A stretch of DNA of 64,000 nucleotides from Palaemon carinicauda (GCF_036898095.1 NC_090728.1:85214935-85278934); one strand, 5' to 3'. Counted from the stretch's first letter, positions 12,150 through 23,693 are shown. Numbers and translations: made by a program. The notes: a model not told the origin generated them from the letters alone.

Positions 12150-13111
12150 AGGCCCTGTCACACCTTGACGATATAGCCAGCGTATGCCCACGTATGAAAA
12201 ATTTGGCAAATACGCTGGCGTACGTCGAATAAGTTATGGGTAAGTTTTGTATACGTTAACAGCACGCTGAAGCACGTTGGTATACGTCGAAGTACGTCGA
12301 GGTCGTCGAAAAATTTTGTGCATGCTCAAAATTTCTCAACGTATGTCAGCGTATGGCTATACGTCCCGTATACGCAGGCCATAAGTAATAGGTAAGTTAT
12401 GCGATCGTTGACACATGTTCAAACACGTTAAGTGTAGGTTACTCATAAGTCCAAATACGTCGAGATAATGTCTAGCGTACCCAAAACTTATGAGTAACGT
12501 GCTTTGAACGTATGTATAACTTATATCGAACTTATCTCCTACGCATATTGACGTATGTAGACGTATTTAACATGTTCCGGACGACCACAGAACTTACTGA
12601 ACGTGTTTCTAACGTACAGCTGCCGTATAATGGCGTATTGGTAGCGTTTAGGGGAATTGGGATATAAAAATGGGGTTCACAGGAGGAACCCGTCAGTACT
12701 CCTCTAGATTTCATGGTGAGCAGATGTTCTTTGGCATGACGCTGATGTTGGTACTGCAATGTCTAGTGCAGTTATGATTTGAAACGTCGAGCGGCAGCCT
12801 TTTTATAGACTACGACACGTGATCGTCGGCAATACGCTGCTGCACGCTATGCATAAGTTAGACTATCATTGGGCATAAGTTGTGTACGCAGGCAACACGC
12901 TAGGCATTCGTTGGAATAAGTTATCTATAAGTTATCGAAACGTTCTATATAATTTACTGATACGTTATGTATACGTCCAACTCGTTATGAATACGCTATG
13001 TATACGCCCAAAATTGAAAAAAAATTCGATAATTCAGCGTATGCCAGCGTTTTAGGGAAATTCTGATACGTCGGCATACGCTGGCTGAATCGTCAAGGTG
13101 TGACAGGGCCA
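12150..13111. mobile_element. PIF/Harbinger-type MITE with TAA target-site duplication
   Basis: The two ends are inverted repeats of about 45 bp with few mismatches, both beginning GGCCCTGTCACACCTTGACG one base inside the boundary. The element is flanked by TAA at 12147-12149 and 13112-13114. Arm B has the same flank without the element near 34610, where a single TGA replaces the two TAAs. A 3-bp TWA-type duplication points to the PIF/Harbinger superfamily. The 962-bp interior has no transposase and is packed with short motifs such as TACGTC, CGTATG and ATAAGTTAT. The minus-strand frame at 12759-12532 is probably incidental. Confidence 0.85.
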
Positions 13112-13370
13112 TAAGATGACTTTAGTAATGACAAAATTAATTAGTCACCTGTGGAATTTTATAGGTCTCTGGACAGACGATGAAGCTTTTTTCTAGCCTT
13201 AAAGTTTGTGAACTTCATAGGCAAAATTATTGCCAGGATTTATTGCCCTTCAATGATTATATAGTGCTCTTATACCACTCGATTAAGTTTTTGTTGAGTG
13301 TTGAGTGTTGTAGGGAGAAAACAATTAGTTCCCACCCAGATTCAATCAAAATAAGAATTTTCCACAATAA

Positions 13371-13969
13371 TACACAGTGTTACCAACATTGACGTATGGT
13401 ACACAGAGTTACCAACGGTACGCTGACATTACTTAAGATAGTAATGATAGATATTTCTATATGTATTTTAAATAATTTCTCCATATAAGTTTTACTCAAT
13501 ATATAAAAAGTACAAAAAGGCCACAGAACCTAACAAACCCACCTAACCTAGCCTAGTAGTATGACAGGTCACAAAATAACATTTGATCTACATCGGACGT
13601 TGGCAGCAATGGTTACTGTATTTTTTCATGACACAATCTTTGTAACGGCGCCTCCAAAGTTTATCCAGATTTACTGTTTTGTATTTTCCTCCGGTTATTA
13701 TAATTTCAAAAAAGGTAATGTATAGAGAAGAAAAGGCTTGTTTTACGTTTATATATCGATTCCCCAGTATGTTTTCCCCACCCAAAACCCCGAGTTCCCA
13801 CTGGGGGTCCCCCATTATTGGAGGATATAGATGTATATATATTTCTGAAACTATTAATTTGCGACGGGAACGAGTGTCATTTTCGAAGAGAGCGTAATTT
13901 TTTCTATAAGAAAAAGTAGTTGTTTTCCTAGGTTACATTGCCCTGTAATACACTACAATGAAACCAATG
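13371..13969. mobile_element. Unclassified insertion in arm A absent from arm B
   Basis: Arm B reads directly from the flank matching ...TTTTCCACAATAA (about 13370) to the flank matching TATGTTTTTTCC (about 13970), with only about 13 bases between. Arm A carries about 600 bp there. The insert begins with two imperfect direct repeats containing ACACAG(T/A)GTTACCAAC. I found no clear terminal inverted repeat or target duplication, so the class is unknown. Confidence 0.55.
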
Positions 13970-16958
13970 GTATGTTTTTTCCTTCTCCTTAGCCTTATAG
14001 TAACGCTAGCTTTTGAAATATTCAGCGACTGAAGCATGGTGTGCTAGTCATTGTCTGGGTAGGCCAACACTTCCGGTCCCGTTCTGTATGTGCAGATCAT
14101 ACATAGTCTGAAAAAGAATAGAACTTGTCTCCTGAGAGACTTAATTGCTGGGACCTGTTTTCAACTTCCCAATGGTGTCCGACTCTGGTCCAGGGATAGC
14201 AGAGGGGTAGAATCTCGAGACTGAAGGTAACTAGATGATGCTCATGAACTCAGTACAGTAGTGAGGGCAATGGCCTTATTGTTTCTGTGGATGCCAGTTT
14301 AATGATGGCTATTGATTGTTTTTTTTATATTTATAACATTACATAAGTTACTTTGATGAGAACTTTCTCCCGTGGTCTTGGACTGGGCGAATTTTAAAAA
14401 TCTCTTGTCTGAAAAACTGATTTTATCTGTCTTAAAATTTCTTTGCTGAGAATTGAATCAGAAAAGGTTTTTCTCAAATAGTTATTTATACAATACTAAT
14501 TAAGTTCTTTCATATTGAGTTATTGATGGATAAGTTCGTGTTTGGATTACTAAGAGGTTTTGATAATATTTTTAGCACATGTGTATGAAGATCTGTGTCA
14601 AAAACCCTTCAGTAATTGTTTTTTTTTTTTTTTTTTTTTGGGGGGGGAGGAGCTCAGCCATGTCGTGCTGATGAAAGGTTCTTTTAGGCAGCTTTCTAAG
14701 GGATATTTGGCTACAGTGATACTCCCAGAGAATTGACCACAGGTCTCCAGAATTCTAACTCCTGGTGCGATAATCCTTAAAATAACTCTTAATGATATCA
14801 CATAATTTCAAGGGACGTATTTCTTGATACGACATATGGCAATCTTCACCTCGAATAGAGTTTTCGCTCTGAGGGGAAAGAGTAGCGAATTTGAAGGGGA
14901 GCCGTTTTCGAGGTTACCCGGTGGATCCCTTCCCGGTACCAACCCGGCGAACCATTCCTTTTGTAGTATCAAATTAAGTATGGCGTATCTCCAAACTGCT
15001 CTCGGTTTTGTTACTATTTCAAGGATTATTACTATGTAATCTCCAGCATCTTCCTCCTCTGGAAAGTTGAGTATTTAATCTTTCCTGTGTATAATTTTTG
15101 GCTCCCTTCTCATAGTTAAATTAGCATAATTTAGATGTGTTTAGTGGAGCAGAGCCATCACCGAGACGGCCTTTTTGGACCACTATCGTACGCCATAAAT
15201 GGTTTATTTAGATAGTAGTACGACATCCCAGGTATTTAGTTTAAATGAATTATAGCTATTTAGGCAAATTATACTAGTGAAGATAGGATTACACATGTAA
15301 TATTTCCTTTTCTGTTAAATGTTTCAATTGTATACGATAGGGCCTCGGTGACGTAACCTAACCGAGATCCAGACTTGAGTTAGGCTAGCCTAATGCGTTT
15401 CAGTATACTTTAGTAACGTTTTCCCCGTTTATCCTCTTGTATCGTTTTATTAATTCAATCGGAGATAGCACATCTCCTAGAATTACTAACATAATTCGAT
15501 ACTCGTCTCTTTTAGAGATTTAAGGATAAACCGTTCCTTCCCTCTGAGTGCCACCATCAGGCGGCAACCCTATCTTTGGTCTTGCCATTGAATAATGTAC
15601 TCCAGCTTGACTGGGATAGTGTTTCTGTCTTTCCTCTTTGCCGGTAAGTATCCTGGCTTTGAATTATGACAGTAACTCAGAGTATTTAATCTTGTTGTCG
15701 GCAACTGTACCGATGGGGGATTAGTTATTCCCCTGCCGGTCTCACAGTTGCCGGCATAGGAAGGCCGGCTTCCCTAGTCCACAACCGAAAGTGGTAGTAC
15801 AGTTGCCGCCACCTTCTCCCTTGTAGTCTAGAAGTCATATCTTATATCCGGCAATGTCTTAGGCTGAGGAATCGTTTCCTTGTTTTGCTGCTGACAGTGG
15901 GAGGCAGACGTGCCGCCTTCTTTGTATGCAAAAATATAGGACCCTTTCCCTTCCCCTTCTGTCCTTTAGTAACTGCCTGGGCGTCACAACATCTGTGGCA
16001 GGTATTCTACAATATCCCCACTTGCCGGGCTGATTACGATGCCGTCTGGGCTCCTACAAGGCGGCTAGATTGCCGTTTCGACCTTTCCCCTAATGGAAGC
16101 AATTCTCCAGGAAAGGTTTTTCCGGCTGTGACGGCTGCCGGTGGGAAACCCATTACAACTTTGAGTATTCTTCAGTCCTCTCTTGGACTGCCATCCACAA
16201 ACCCTGTAACCGGCAGTGCAGCTGGCAACAGATTTTGTGGCTGGATGGAAGCTATAAAGAATACATTATTTCCCATTCCATTTGAATCCTCATTCTTGAA
16301 AGAAGGCAGTAGAGACACTAGTCCCTACAACCCTTATTATCGTACTAAACTATAATAATACGGTAGCCCTTCCATCCATTCTTTCTCTTTTTCTTTCGGC
16401 TAGTGCCACCAGGTACTAGCCTAGCTGGTAGTATACCAGCAGAACTACAGTATGAGACCATACAGTAGCCAGTATTCCTGCAGTATAGAAATACAGCAGT
16501 TAGGAAACTACAGTATATAATATACAGTAGTATGATTTTCCAACATATTCTGTGTGTCCTTTCACAGTCCATTGTTGAAACCGCTAAGTAAATGTTGAAG
16601 TGAAGTATTCCTTCAACATTCTGATGTATCCTAGATCATCAAAACTTAAAATCTTTACCCTACAGTATTAATATTCACTTGTGGGAGAGTTAATGCTAGT
16701 ATACACTGACTCCAGCTTTACGTACGAGAGCTATTCCACCCTATATTTCCCTAATAAGGAAATTTTAAAATATTGATAATAAGGGAAGGTCACAGCAATT
16801 GCCTGGACAGGAAACACAGGTATGTGTTTTCCTATTTCCTTTCTAGCTTACTATCCTAAGCTATAATTATAATAGTAATGATTAATATTTACTACAAGCG
16901 AATAATTATCAGTATGATAAATTGCCCCATATTCATTTCACTCTTCCCTTCCTTACAG

Positions 16959-17920
16959 GAGTAGGGTAAGGTGAAGTGTGGAGCCCTGTCCTGCAACCTC
17001 AAAAGTAGGACCTTTTATGGCCACAAGATGTGCAGGTCTCATGCTCCCCGCTGCATCGTATTTGGATCCCTGAGGTACTGGAACCGTTATTTTTAGCATA
17101 TATTATTTCAATAATATAAACAACCTAATACTCATTCACCCTTCTCTCCCTTACAGGAGGAGCTGATGGCGAAGTGTACAGGGGTGTTCTGCAACCACAA
17201 GAGTAAAAACTTTTGTGGGCATACGATGTACGGGTCTTATGACCCTGCCACATCGTATCTGGATCCCTGAGGTTCTGGGACCCGAAAGGTCACTCCAATC
17301 GCTTGACTTTGCTGACCGACGGCTTTATAAAAGACATCCCTGACACTATGAAGTCAAGGGATACAGCAAGGGAAACCCAACAAAGGTGAGTATGAGACTT
17401 CCAGAAGAACTTTCAAGGACCTTACTACCTAACAAATTTTGAAATGCCTACTGTTCCCTATGGCTCAATCGAATACATTTGTGCCTCAGGCACAGGTCCA
17501 ACCTCCCTCTATCCAACGAACAGTGGACACGGATATCAATAGGCACTACAAGGCTTGGGCATCCACCAAGATCGGATGCCAGAGGCATCCATTGACACCA
17601 GACATGACCTACTGCAAGATGGCTCTGTATAAGGAGTGGTTCAACCACCAATGGAGGAAGAAGGATCCGTTTCGACGATGACTGAGGTACTTCACCTCAC
17701 TGTGCCGGCAGATTAACTTATGCCGTCAACCTCTTCAACCCAAACTCCCCAACTGGCTAGACTGTTCGCCAGGAGCGAAACTCTCCTAGAGTCGATCCAG
17801 CAGATGCTGACACTGTTCCAGAAAGAACGAGAGGAGAATAAGCAAGATCTCAAGGAGAGGAAAAGAGAGGTACAGGGAAGGAAATGCCCTGGCTCTTCAA
17901 GGGGGATCCACAAAGCCCAT
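16959..17920 (+). pseudogene. DIRS-like gag remnant with duplicated Cys-rich exon-like unit
   Basis: Two Cys-rich units lie 198 bp apart at 16959-17075 and 17157-17275. Each is preceded by a pyrimidine tract ending in ACAG, as at a splice acceptor. The second begins at an ATG and reads MAKCTGVFCNHKSKNFCGH; the first reads KCGALSCNLKSRTFYGH. A downstream stretch reads DGFIKDIPDTMKSRD and ends at a donor-like AAAG/GTGAGT near 17383. Further pieces follow at 17439-17681 (CKMALYKEWFNHQWRKKDP) and 17720-17923, the latter a Leu/Glu/Lys-rich helix (ETLLESIQQMLTLFQKE). Together they look like a gag with a zinc-binding N-terminus. In arm B the Cys-rich units and first gag pieces are deleted. Confidence 0.55.
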
Positions 17921-19099
17921 TGAAATATCTGACCTCCCTCATTATTACGAACCAACCCCTGGGGGTAGATGGAACACATGCCCAGGTTGAATATGCCCAA
18001 TCCCCTTGAAGAGCATCAATTCTAACCCAGCTTTCAGCTTACCCATATTGCTTTGTGAGACTACGAGATGAACCTACATCCCGTGAAGAGGCTATACCAA
18101 AGGAAGTCATTTTTCTCAAACATGACAAGGCCCAAGCCATCCTTACCAAGACCCAAAAAGGGGACGGATATAAGTCCAAAGTCTCAGCAGTGAACAAAAA
18201 GCATTCAACAGTCATTGATCCTACCTCATAAGCCTTCCTCCCTTTCGTGGAAAGCCTTAGACTGTGTTAGAAGAGCAGGCGAAGAGGGCACACCCGGCCC
18301 AATCCTAGAGAAAGGTCTCTAGCTATGCCCACCTGCGATGAGAAGTGAAATAAGTACATCTAACCTTCTCTGTCTCAAAGTTGGATGCGGAAATAGCAGG
18401 TCAGCAGTTTAACGAGAACCAAACCATCCCTTGAGAAGGGAACAGGAGACGAAAAATAAGCTTATCGCCTCCTTGTCTCATCAGAACCGCTTAAGAAATA
18501 TGTGCAAGCCTTTAGTAATGCCCCAATCCTATGATAGACTTGTAGGTTTTTTCTCAGGTCAAAAAAGGACCGGTAGACATCATGTGTTTGCCGCATCAAT
18601 GGTGAAACACGAACTCAGAACTGATTTCATCTTGTGTCTGGGGTGTAGACCCTTTCCCATAGGAAATGGTCCAAAAGGTAATTCCGAAAGCCACCATGGA
18701 GAATGGGAACCTGCTCCAAAAGTGGGGCATGTCCTCAAAGAGGAAATCATCATTAGAATTGCACAATTTCTGACAGTGACCATGACCACGGTGCCTCAAA
18801 TGGTAGCCCAGCCGTAAACCACCTTCCACATTGTCCCTCAACAGCTGGTAGCCAGTCACCTGTGTTTAATCCAGGCTTTGTAAGGCGCTCGACCACCTTT
18901 CGGTCCTACAAAGGTAAGGGCCCAAAAAGAGGTTCCTCAGGAAACCCCCAAGGATGGAGGAGGACGCGGTCACAGAAACAAGTCCTCAGGAACCTCTAAA
19001 TAATGAGAGGTTCCAGGTAGGAGGTAGACTTTTCCACTTTCGGGATCCTTGGACCTTCGATCCCTTGTCCACAGCCATATAATGAATTGACTTGGTTGG

Positions 19100-20172
19100 A
19101 AATGGAACAAAAATCCACCCCACTTTTCCAAAATTCTTCCAACACTCCACCCCGTTATTGGAAGAATATACCACAGAACTTTTGAATAAGAAAGTAATGA
19201 GATAAGCAAAGTTCATCAAAATTCCAGGGAGGGCTGTTTTGTGTTTCCAAGAAACAGTCGGACAAACCCAGTCATTCTAGTCTTGTCTCCACTAAACAAG
19301 TACATTGAGAACAAGAAGTTCTGGATGCTTACATTACAACATATAAGGACCTTTCTACCAAAAAGGGGCATACAGAGTCTCAATATACCTGGCAGATGCA
19401 TACTGGCACCTACCAGTCATTCGCACCCTCTCCTCCTACCTAGGATTCAGTTTACAAAAGACAAAATATGTCTTCACAGCCATGCCCTTTGGACTAAATA
19501 TATCCGCAAAGGTATTCCCAAAACTCACGGACGCGATCGTCCAGCACCTAGTAGCATACCTGGACGATCGCTGGGTGCGGGAAGAATCCAAGACTGCTTG
19601 TGTGCAAGCGGCCAGAAAGGTGATCCAGTTCCTGGAACACTGTGGCCTCAATACCAGTCGCTAGAAGACTTCCTTTTCTCCAGCTCACGGGTTTCAATGG
19701 TTGTGAATCCATGGGAACTTACAGTCATAACACCTCTCCATTCTATTAAAAAAGGGGAGAAAAATAGTGGTATCTGTCAAAAGACTAATCCATCACAAGA
19801 GGAGTTCTAGATGCCAAAAGGAAAGAGCACTGGGCTCTCTTTGGTTCGCAATAGGGACAGACCTAGTGCTAAGAAACACAACCAAAGGATGCGCCAGGAG
19901 TCTGGAGAAGATACGCATCAAATGCTCGAAGAGATTGACATGGTTGACACTGACCCGATTGCGCATGCTATTGACGCCGTGGTCAATGAATAAGAGCCTA
20001 GCACAGACAATTTTCTTGCAACCACCACAAACATCAGTGGCGATACACACGGAAGCCTCCCTGAAAGAATGGAGAGGCCATCCGTATGAAAAGAAAGGGC
20101 AAGAAATTGATCATTCCAGTTCAAAACTTTCACATCAACATCTTGGAGGCTATGACAGTCCTCCTGATGTTT
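19100..20172 (+). pseudogene. DIRS-like reverse transcriptase and partial RNase H, broken
   Basis: RT pieces are spread over two frames. One holds RTNPVILVLSPLNKYIE (about 19258) and the next holds LADAYWHLPV, KTKYVFTAMPFGLNIS (about 19450-19500) and YLDD (about 19557), which is the catalytic box. LDDR follows where active elements carry LDDW. RNase H-like sequence begins near 19990 (PQTSVAIHTEASLKEW) and stops at the end of arm A. Indels break the frame at least three times. The counterpart in arm B is at 30789-29544. Confidence 0.7.
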
Positions 20173-20255
20173 GGGAAGATCGGAATACAAAGGATGTTCA
20201 AATTAGGAAAAATAATTATGTAGCATGGATAACGAACAAATTAAACAGTGTCATG

Positions 20256-20560
20256 GGGTAATATCTAGATCAGGAATAAGAAATTTATTAGACCATAAGT
20301 TCTTGGTGAATAAGGTAAGATTATATTCAGAAGCTGATGACCACACAGGAGTTAAAGATAAAAGATTATCAATGCTGAGATCTCTATGTTGAGGAACCAC
20401 TGTCCTCAACCTACTTACAATCAGACTTTCAGTTTTCATAGTGTTCAACTTCATCCCCAATAATTTGCATCATGCTAAAATTTCAGCTGAATCTCTATTA
20501 AGTGATCCAGCCACCACAGATCTACATTCAGATGATGGAATTAAAACAAAGAGTATAACC
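20256..20560 (-). pseudogene. Jockey-type LINE RT fragment
   Basis: The minus-strand piece contains LNTMKTESLIVSR and WSNKFLIPDLDI. It closely resembles the equivalent part of the larger LINE at 39856-40500 (LNPNKTQSMIVSRSRTV; KFLIPDLDI). It is a short fragment with neither a 5' nor a 3' end. Confidence 0.7.
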
Positions 20561-20567
20561 TCATATT

Positions 20568-20960
20568 GATCAGTGATTTCTTCATTCTAGGCAATCTGGT
20601 TTGACTATGACTTCATTAATCAGTGATTTCTCCATTATACTCAATTTGTTTTGTCTATGATTCTCTATTAACTAATGATGCCTTCATCGTAGACATCTTC
20701 AATGGGTATGACTCTATGAATCAGTGATCTGTTCATTGGAGGTAATAATATCTTCATTAATTGCAAGATTGTCTCATTGGAGGCTATCTTCACTGGATTA
20801 AGATACCTGTTAGTTTAATTACTTATCATTAAGCGATATATTTGGTGGAGTCAGTGAATGCAATCTTGTCTGACGATGACTACCTATTAATTGGTGAAAT
20901 CCTCATTAAAGGCAATTGGTTCTCGCTTTGATGACTATGAACGTAAATCCTCTTCATTGG
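20568..20960. repeat. Degenerate ~50-bp minisatellite
   Basis: Successive units of about 49-52 bp begin (T/C)(C/T)A(G/A)TGAT and contain TTCATT plus GACTATGA-like segments, for example from 20568, 20618, 20670 and 20719. The units diverge strongly towards 20960, so this is an old array. Confidence 0.6.
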
Positions 20961-21134
20961 GTGGATTTGCCTAATTTTTAGCTTTCATTGTCCACCTGTA
21001 GCTACTATTTGATTACTTTGTTGTCAATAAACGTTATTGTGATTAAGATTTACGAGGTAGATTTACCTAACCAGACAATATAGTTTGGAATCTTACCATG
21101 CAAAATTTTCACTTTTTCTTTCGGCTGGTGTATG

Positions 21135-23485
21135 AATGATGATGATGAGTAGATTGCCATGCATATAGCATGACACGGGCTCTTGTCACTTAAGACAGCC
21201 CGTAAGAGAATTGGATTTGTAAAAGGTATACTCCAAGGAGTAAAATTTATATTAATAAAAGGAATGTTAGGTAATAGGAAAAGGAATGTTAGGTAAAGGA
21301 TAGGTAAAGGAAATGAGGGGTAAGGATGATGAATGAAATGGAATGGAATGGTACAAGACGTGACAAGGGGTAGAAAGTAACCCGAAAAAGGGGACTCCTT
21401 TTTAGGTCCACGAAAGAAAGTTTTTAGTCAGAGGAAATAGTACTGATAGTAGTAAGTCCCAGTAAGAAAAAGAGACTGGGAGAGGAGTGAAGGAATTTTA
21501 GTAGGAGAGAATAGGAGTAGGTTTAAGCAAAGAAGCTTATTCCTGCTCTTGTGATGGGAAGGGTGAGGGGGCCATTTCTGTGCAACGCTCGGTCAGTAAG
21601 CACGAAAAAGGCCCCCTAAGGATAGGGTAGGAAGAGGTAGGACAGGGAAAAAGGTTAGCAGATAGGAAAAACAAGAGCTGTTTCCTTATGAGGAACACAG
21701 CATTGTAATAACTATTCTCCTTTTAGGATTAGGGAATTTGAAAGGAGAGGATTGCAAACAGGGAAGGATTATCTCTGCTCTATGGCTGGAAACTGGAATT
21801 GTTGCAGGAATTGCTGGAAGGTGGAGGTTGATGAGAGGGAGAGGACTTTAGTAAGGATCTGGAAGGCGATAGGTATGAGGTCTTGCAAGGTGAGAGACTC
21901 AATTGCTTGAGTCAAGGTTTGAGAAGGGGATGAGGATGAGGATTGTTGCTGGTCCCTTTGGGGAGCAGTTGCAGGTCGGCGCTGATCCTTCTGAGGAATA
22001 GTTGCAGGTCGTTGCTGGTCCTTCTTAGGAGCAGTTGTAGGTGTAGTTGCTGGAGCAGTTGTAGGTGTAGATGCAGGAGCAGGAGTTGGCTGACTTGGTC
22101 TTCTCTGGCGAGGAGTTCTTTGTTCTTTAAGTGGTTGAGACGAAGCTGGTTTGTTTTGGTTTGAAGAGGATGTATTCTTCATAGCTGCTATCCTCTTGAG
22201 ATGCTCTGGGCAGCGCTTATTCCAAGCATGGTGTGGCTTGGAACAATTAGGGCACTTGGATGTGGTTTGTCGTCCTTCTTTATGGGCCTTTATGCACACT
22301 TCTGTGCTATGTCGCTGGCTGCAGATACCGCAAATAATGGGGCCTCTGCATTCTTCTTTATGATGTCCAAAGCGTTGGCATCTGTAACATCGAAGGGGCT
22401 CAGGTGTGTATTCCTCGATGGGGAAAGTACCCCAGACTCCTAAGTCCAGTTTGGAAGGAACTGGACCTATAAAGGTGGCGATTAGGCGTCGAACAGGAAC
22501 GTCATCCTTGCTTGTGCAGCGAACAGCACAGTCAATATTGCTGCACGAGGTTACAATGGAGATAGGCATTGTCACAGGATACCTGGTAATGACTGCCTTC
22601 TTCCTGATAAAAGCAGGATCCAGCAGTGTTAAAGTGGAGTCTTCCTGAAGGAATCTGGCTGTCTCGATGTCCTTGGGATAAATGATAAGGTCACCTTTCC
22701 TGTTAGGTCTTGCAGTGAGTTTCATGCCAGGCTTGGCAGCCATGGCAGCAACAGAGGCATAAGAGAGCTCGTGGTTTGCCTGTGAAAGTCGAAACTTTGG
22801 CAGAGGCTTCTTTGGCTGTGTAGCTGGGATGTTCTCTTGTATAACAGTGGCTTCTTGCAGGAGTGTCTGGAGGCAATCTGTGCAGTTGCAGTCCATAGAG
22901 TGGGCCCCCTGTTCGGTCTCCATGGCGTTGGAGGACTCAGGCTCGTTGGTAGGAGGGATGACTGCTGTTGCACCTAATTGCTGAGGAGTTGTAGGGACAG
23001 ACAAGGACGAGTCTGTGCTCTCAGTCCTTGGAGTCACAAGTGGCGATGCTGGGGCTGGTTCTGGCACTGGTGAAGAGTCTGTAGAAGTCTTCTTTCTCTT
23101 TTTCTTTGTAGTCTTTGGCTTAAGGAGTAATTCCTTATTATACTTGAGAAGCTGGTCAGAGGCATCTTTGCATCCCTCACAGCGACAGTTGAGTTTGTGG
23201 TAAGTCACTGCTGGGTTTACAATGTAGTTATTTTTTTTTTTCAATTTGTTGAATATGAAGTCACGTTGCTCCTTATAAGCCCCACAGTCATCACGTTCAC
23301 AGGTTTGATCAGTGAAATAATAATTACAGTGTCTGTTTCCCTTAGGGTAAAATTGCCATCCCTGATCTCCCAGATACCAAATGGACATTGTGGTTGAACT
23401 CTACGGGAATCATAGTGAAATTTTCGGGAAGTTAAGATGCACATAATCCTTGAGTAGTTGTCGGCACCGAGTCTAAGCGAACACT
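21135..23485 (-). mobile_element. ORF1-only (half-LINE-like) non-LTR element with target-site duplication
   Basis: On the minus strand the element starts near 23485 with a short 5' UTR shared with the copy ending at 11329. It carries one intact ORF1, then about 630 bp of 3' UTR, and ends in an ATC-rich tail at about 21135-21150. GGTGTATG flanks both sides (21127-21134 and 23486-23493), extendable to CTGGTGTATG if two shared bases are counted. No reverse transcriptase lies between ORF1 and the tail. It resembles half-LINEs that encode only ORF1 and are moved by a partner's ORF2. A deletion derivative is the alternative. Confidence 0.75.
21769..23388 (-). CDS. LINE ORF1 protein, intact, 539 aa (zinc-knuckle, RNA-binding)
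   Basis: This is an unbroken frame from MSIWYLGDQGWQ. In order: paired Cys motifs (CERDDCG near residue 30, CRCEGC near 68); a KKKRKK basic patch; a Pro/Ser/Thr-rich linker; CNCTDC near residue 165; and a globular middle domain (DLIIYPKD... to ...LGVWGTFPI). Three Cys/His knuckles follow between about residues 335 and 405 (CYRCQRFGHHKEEC, CGICSQRHSTEVC, CPNCSKPHHAWNKRC), then a low-complexity Gln/Pro/Thr tail with repeated RRPAT and KDQQR motifs. It is the gag-like RNA-binding protein of Jockey-type LINEs. Against the partial copy at 9980-11237, differences include a few substitutions and a short region near residue 45. The tail beyond residue 420 is seen only here. Confidence 0.9.
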   Translation of the reverse strand: MSIWYLGDQGWQFYPKGNRHCNYYFTDQTCERDDCGAYKEQRDFIFNKLKKKNNYIVNPAVTYHKLNCRCEGCKDASDQLLKYNKELLLKPKTTKKKRKKTSTDSSPVPEPAPASPLVTPRTESTDSSLSVPTTPQQLGATAVIPPTNEPESSNAMETEQGAHSMDCNCTDCLQTLLQEATVIQENIPATQPKKPLPKFRLSQANHELSYASVAAMAAKPGMKLTARPNRKGDLIIYPKDIETARFLQEDSTLTLLDPAFIRKKAVITRYPVTMPISIVTSCSNIDCAVRCTSKDDVPVRRLIATFIGPVPSKLDLGVWGTFPIEEYTPEPLRCYRCQRFGHHKEECRGPIICGICSQRHSTEVCIKAHKEGRQTTSKCPNCSKPHHAWNKRCPEHLKRIAAMKNTSSSNQNKPASSQPLKEQRTPRQRRPSQPTPAPASTPTTAPATTPTTAPKKDQQRPATIPQKDQRRPATAPQRDQQQSSSSSPSQTLTQAIESLTLQDLIPIAFQILTKVLSLSSTSTFQQFLQQFQFPAIEQR

Positions 23486-23642
23486 GGTGTATGTATGAAA
23501 CAAAATACGGTCCACACTTTCTTGACTTTAAAATATTTGCGAATAGAAACGTTCTATGTAAAATTCAGGTAATAACCTAAATGATGGAAGGTATCAAATG
23601 TTTTTCAGAAATTTTTCTTGTTTTTCTTTTAATTTTGTTTTC

Positions 23643-23646
<4 letters not shown>

Positions 23647-23690
<44 letters not shown>
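23647..23690. repeat. (GA)n microsatellite
   Basis: 22 uninterrupted GA units. Confidence 0.97.

Positions 23691-23693
<3 letters not shown>

Larger units (their letters stand above)
11340..20172 (+). repeat. Arm A of a large inverted segmental duplication
   Basis: This segment is collinear, in inverse orientation, with 35373 down to about 29880. Matching landmarks include CATAAAAGTATGAAACTTATC at 11361 (inverse near 35355), the region around 13140-13370 (inverse near 34600-34390), the DIRS 5' part at 14640-16067 (inverse 33755-32300), and RT/RNase H at 19240-20172 (inverse 30790-29880). Arm A has two extra insertions (12150-13111 and about 13371-13969). It also keeps 1.69 kb that arm B has lost. 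Homology stops near 20172, within the RNase H region. Confidence 0.85.
14640..20172 (+). mobile_element. DIRS-like tyrosine-recombinase retroelement, arm A copy, 3'-truncated
   Basis: The 5' end is at about 14640, where CTCAGCCATGTCGTGCTGATG follows a poly-T/poly-G stretch. The same terminal sequence bounds the arm B copy. Then come a long non-coding leader (to about 16900) with short open stretches, gag-like frames (about 16960-18900), and RT plus the start of RNase H (about 19100-20172). The rest of RNase H and the recombinase are absent; the copy stops in RNase H. Multiple frameshifts and stops make it non-functional. The DIRS assignment rests on the RT style and on the recombinase found at the equivalent place in the arm B copy. 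Confidence 0.7.

Noticed and set aside
13371..13969. A second MITE with terminal inverted repeats
   Set aside because: I compared the two ends and found no convincing inverted repeat or target duplication, so it is left unclassified.
15885..16355. A 156-codon plus-strand gene in arm A
   Set aside because: It lies in the leader of the DIRS-like copy, is not maintained in arm B, and has no motif.
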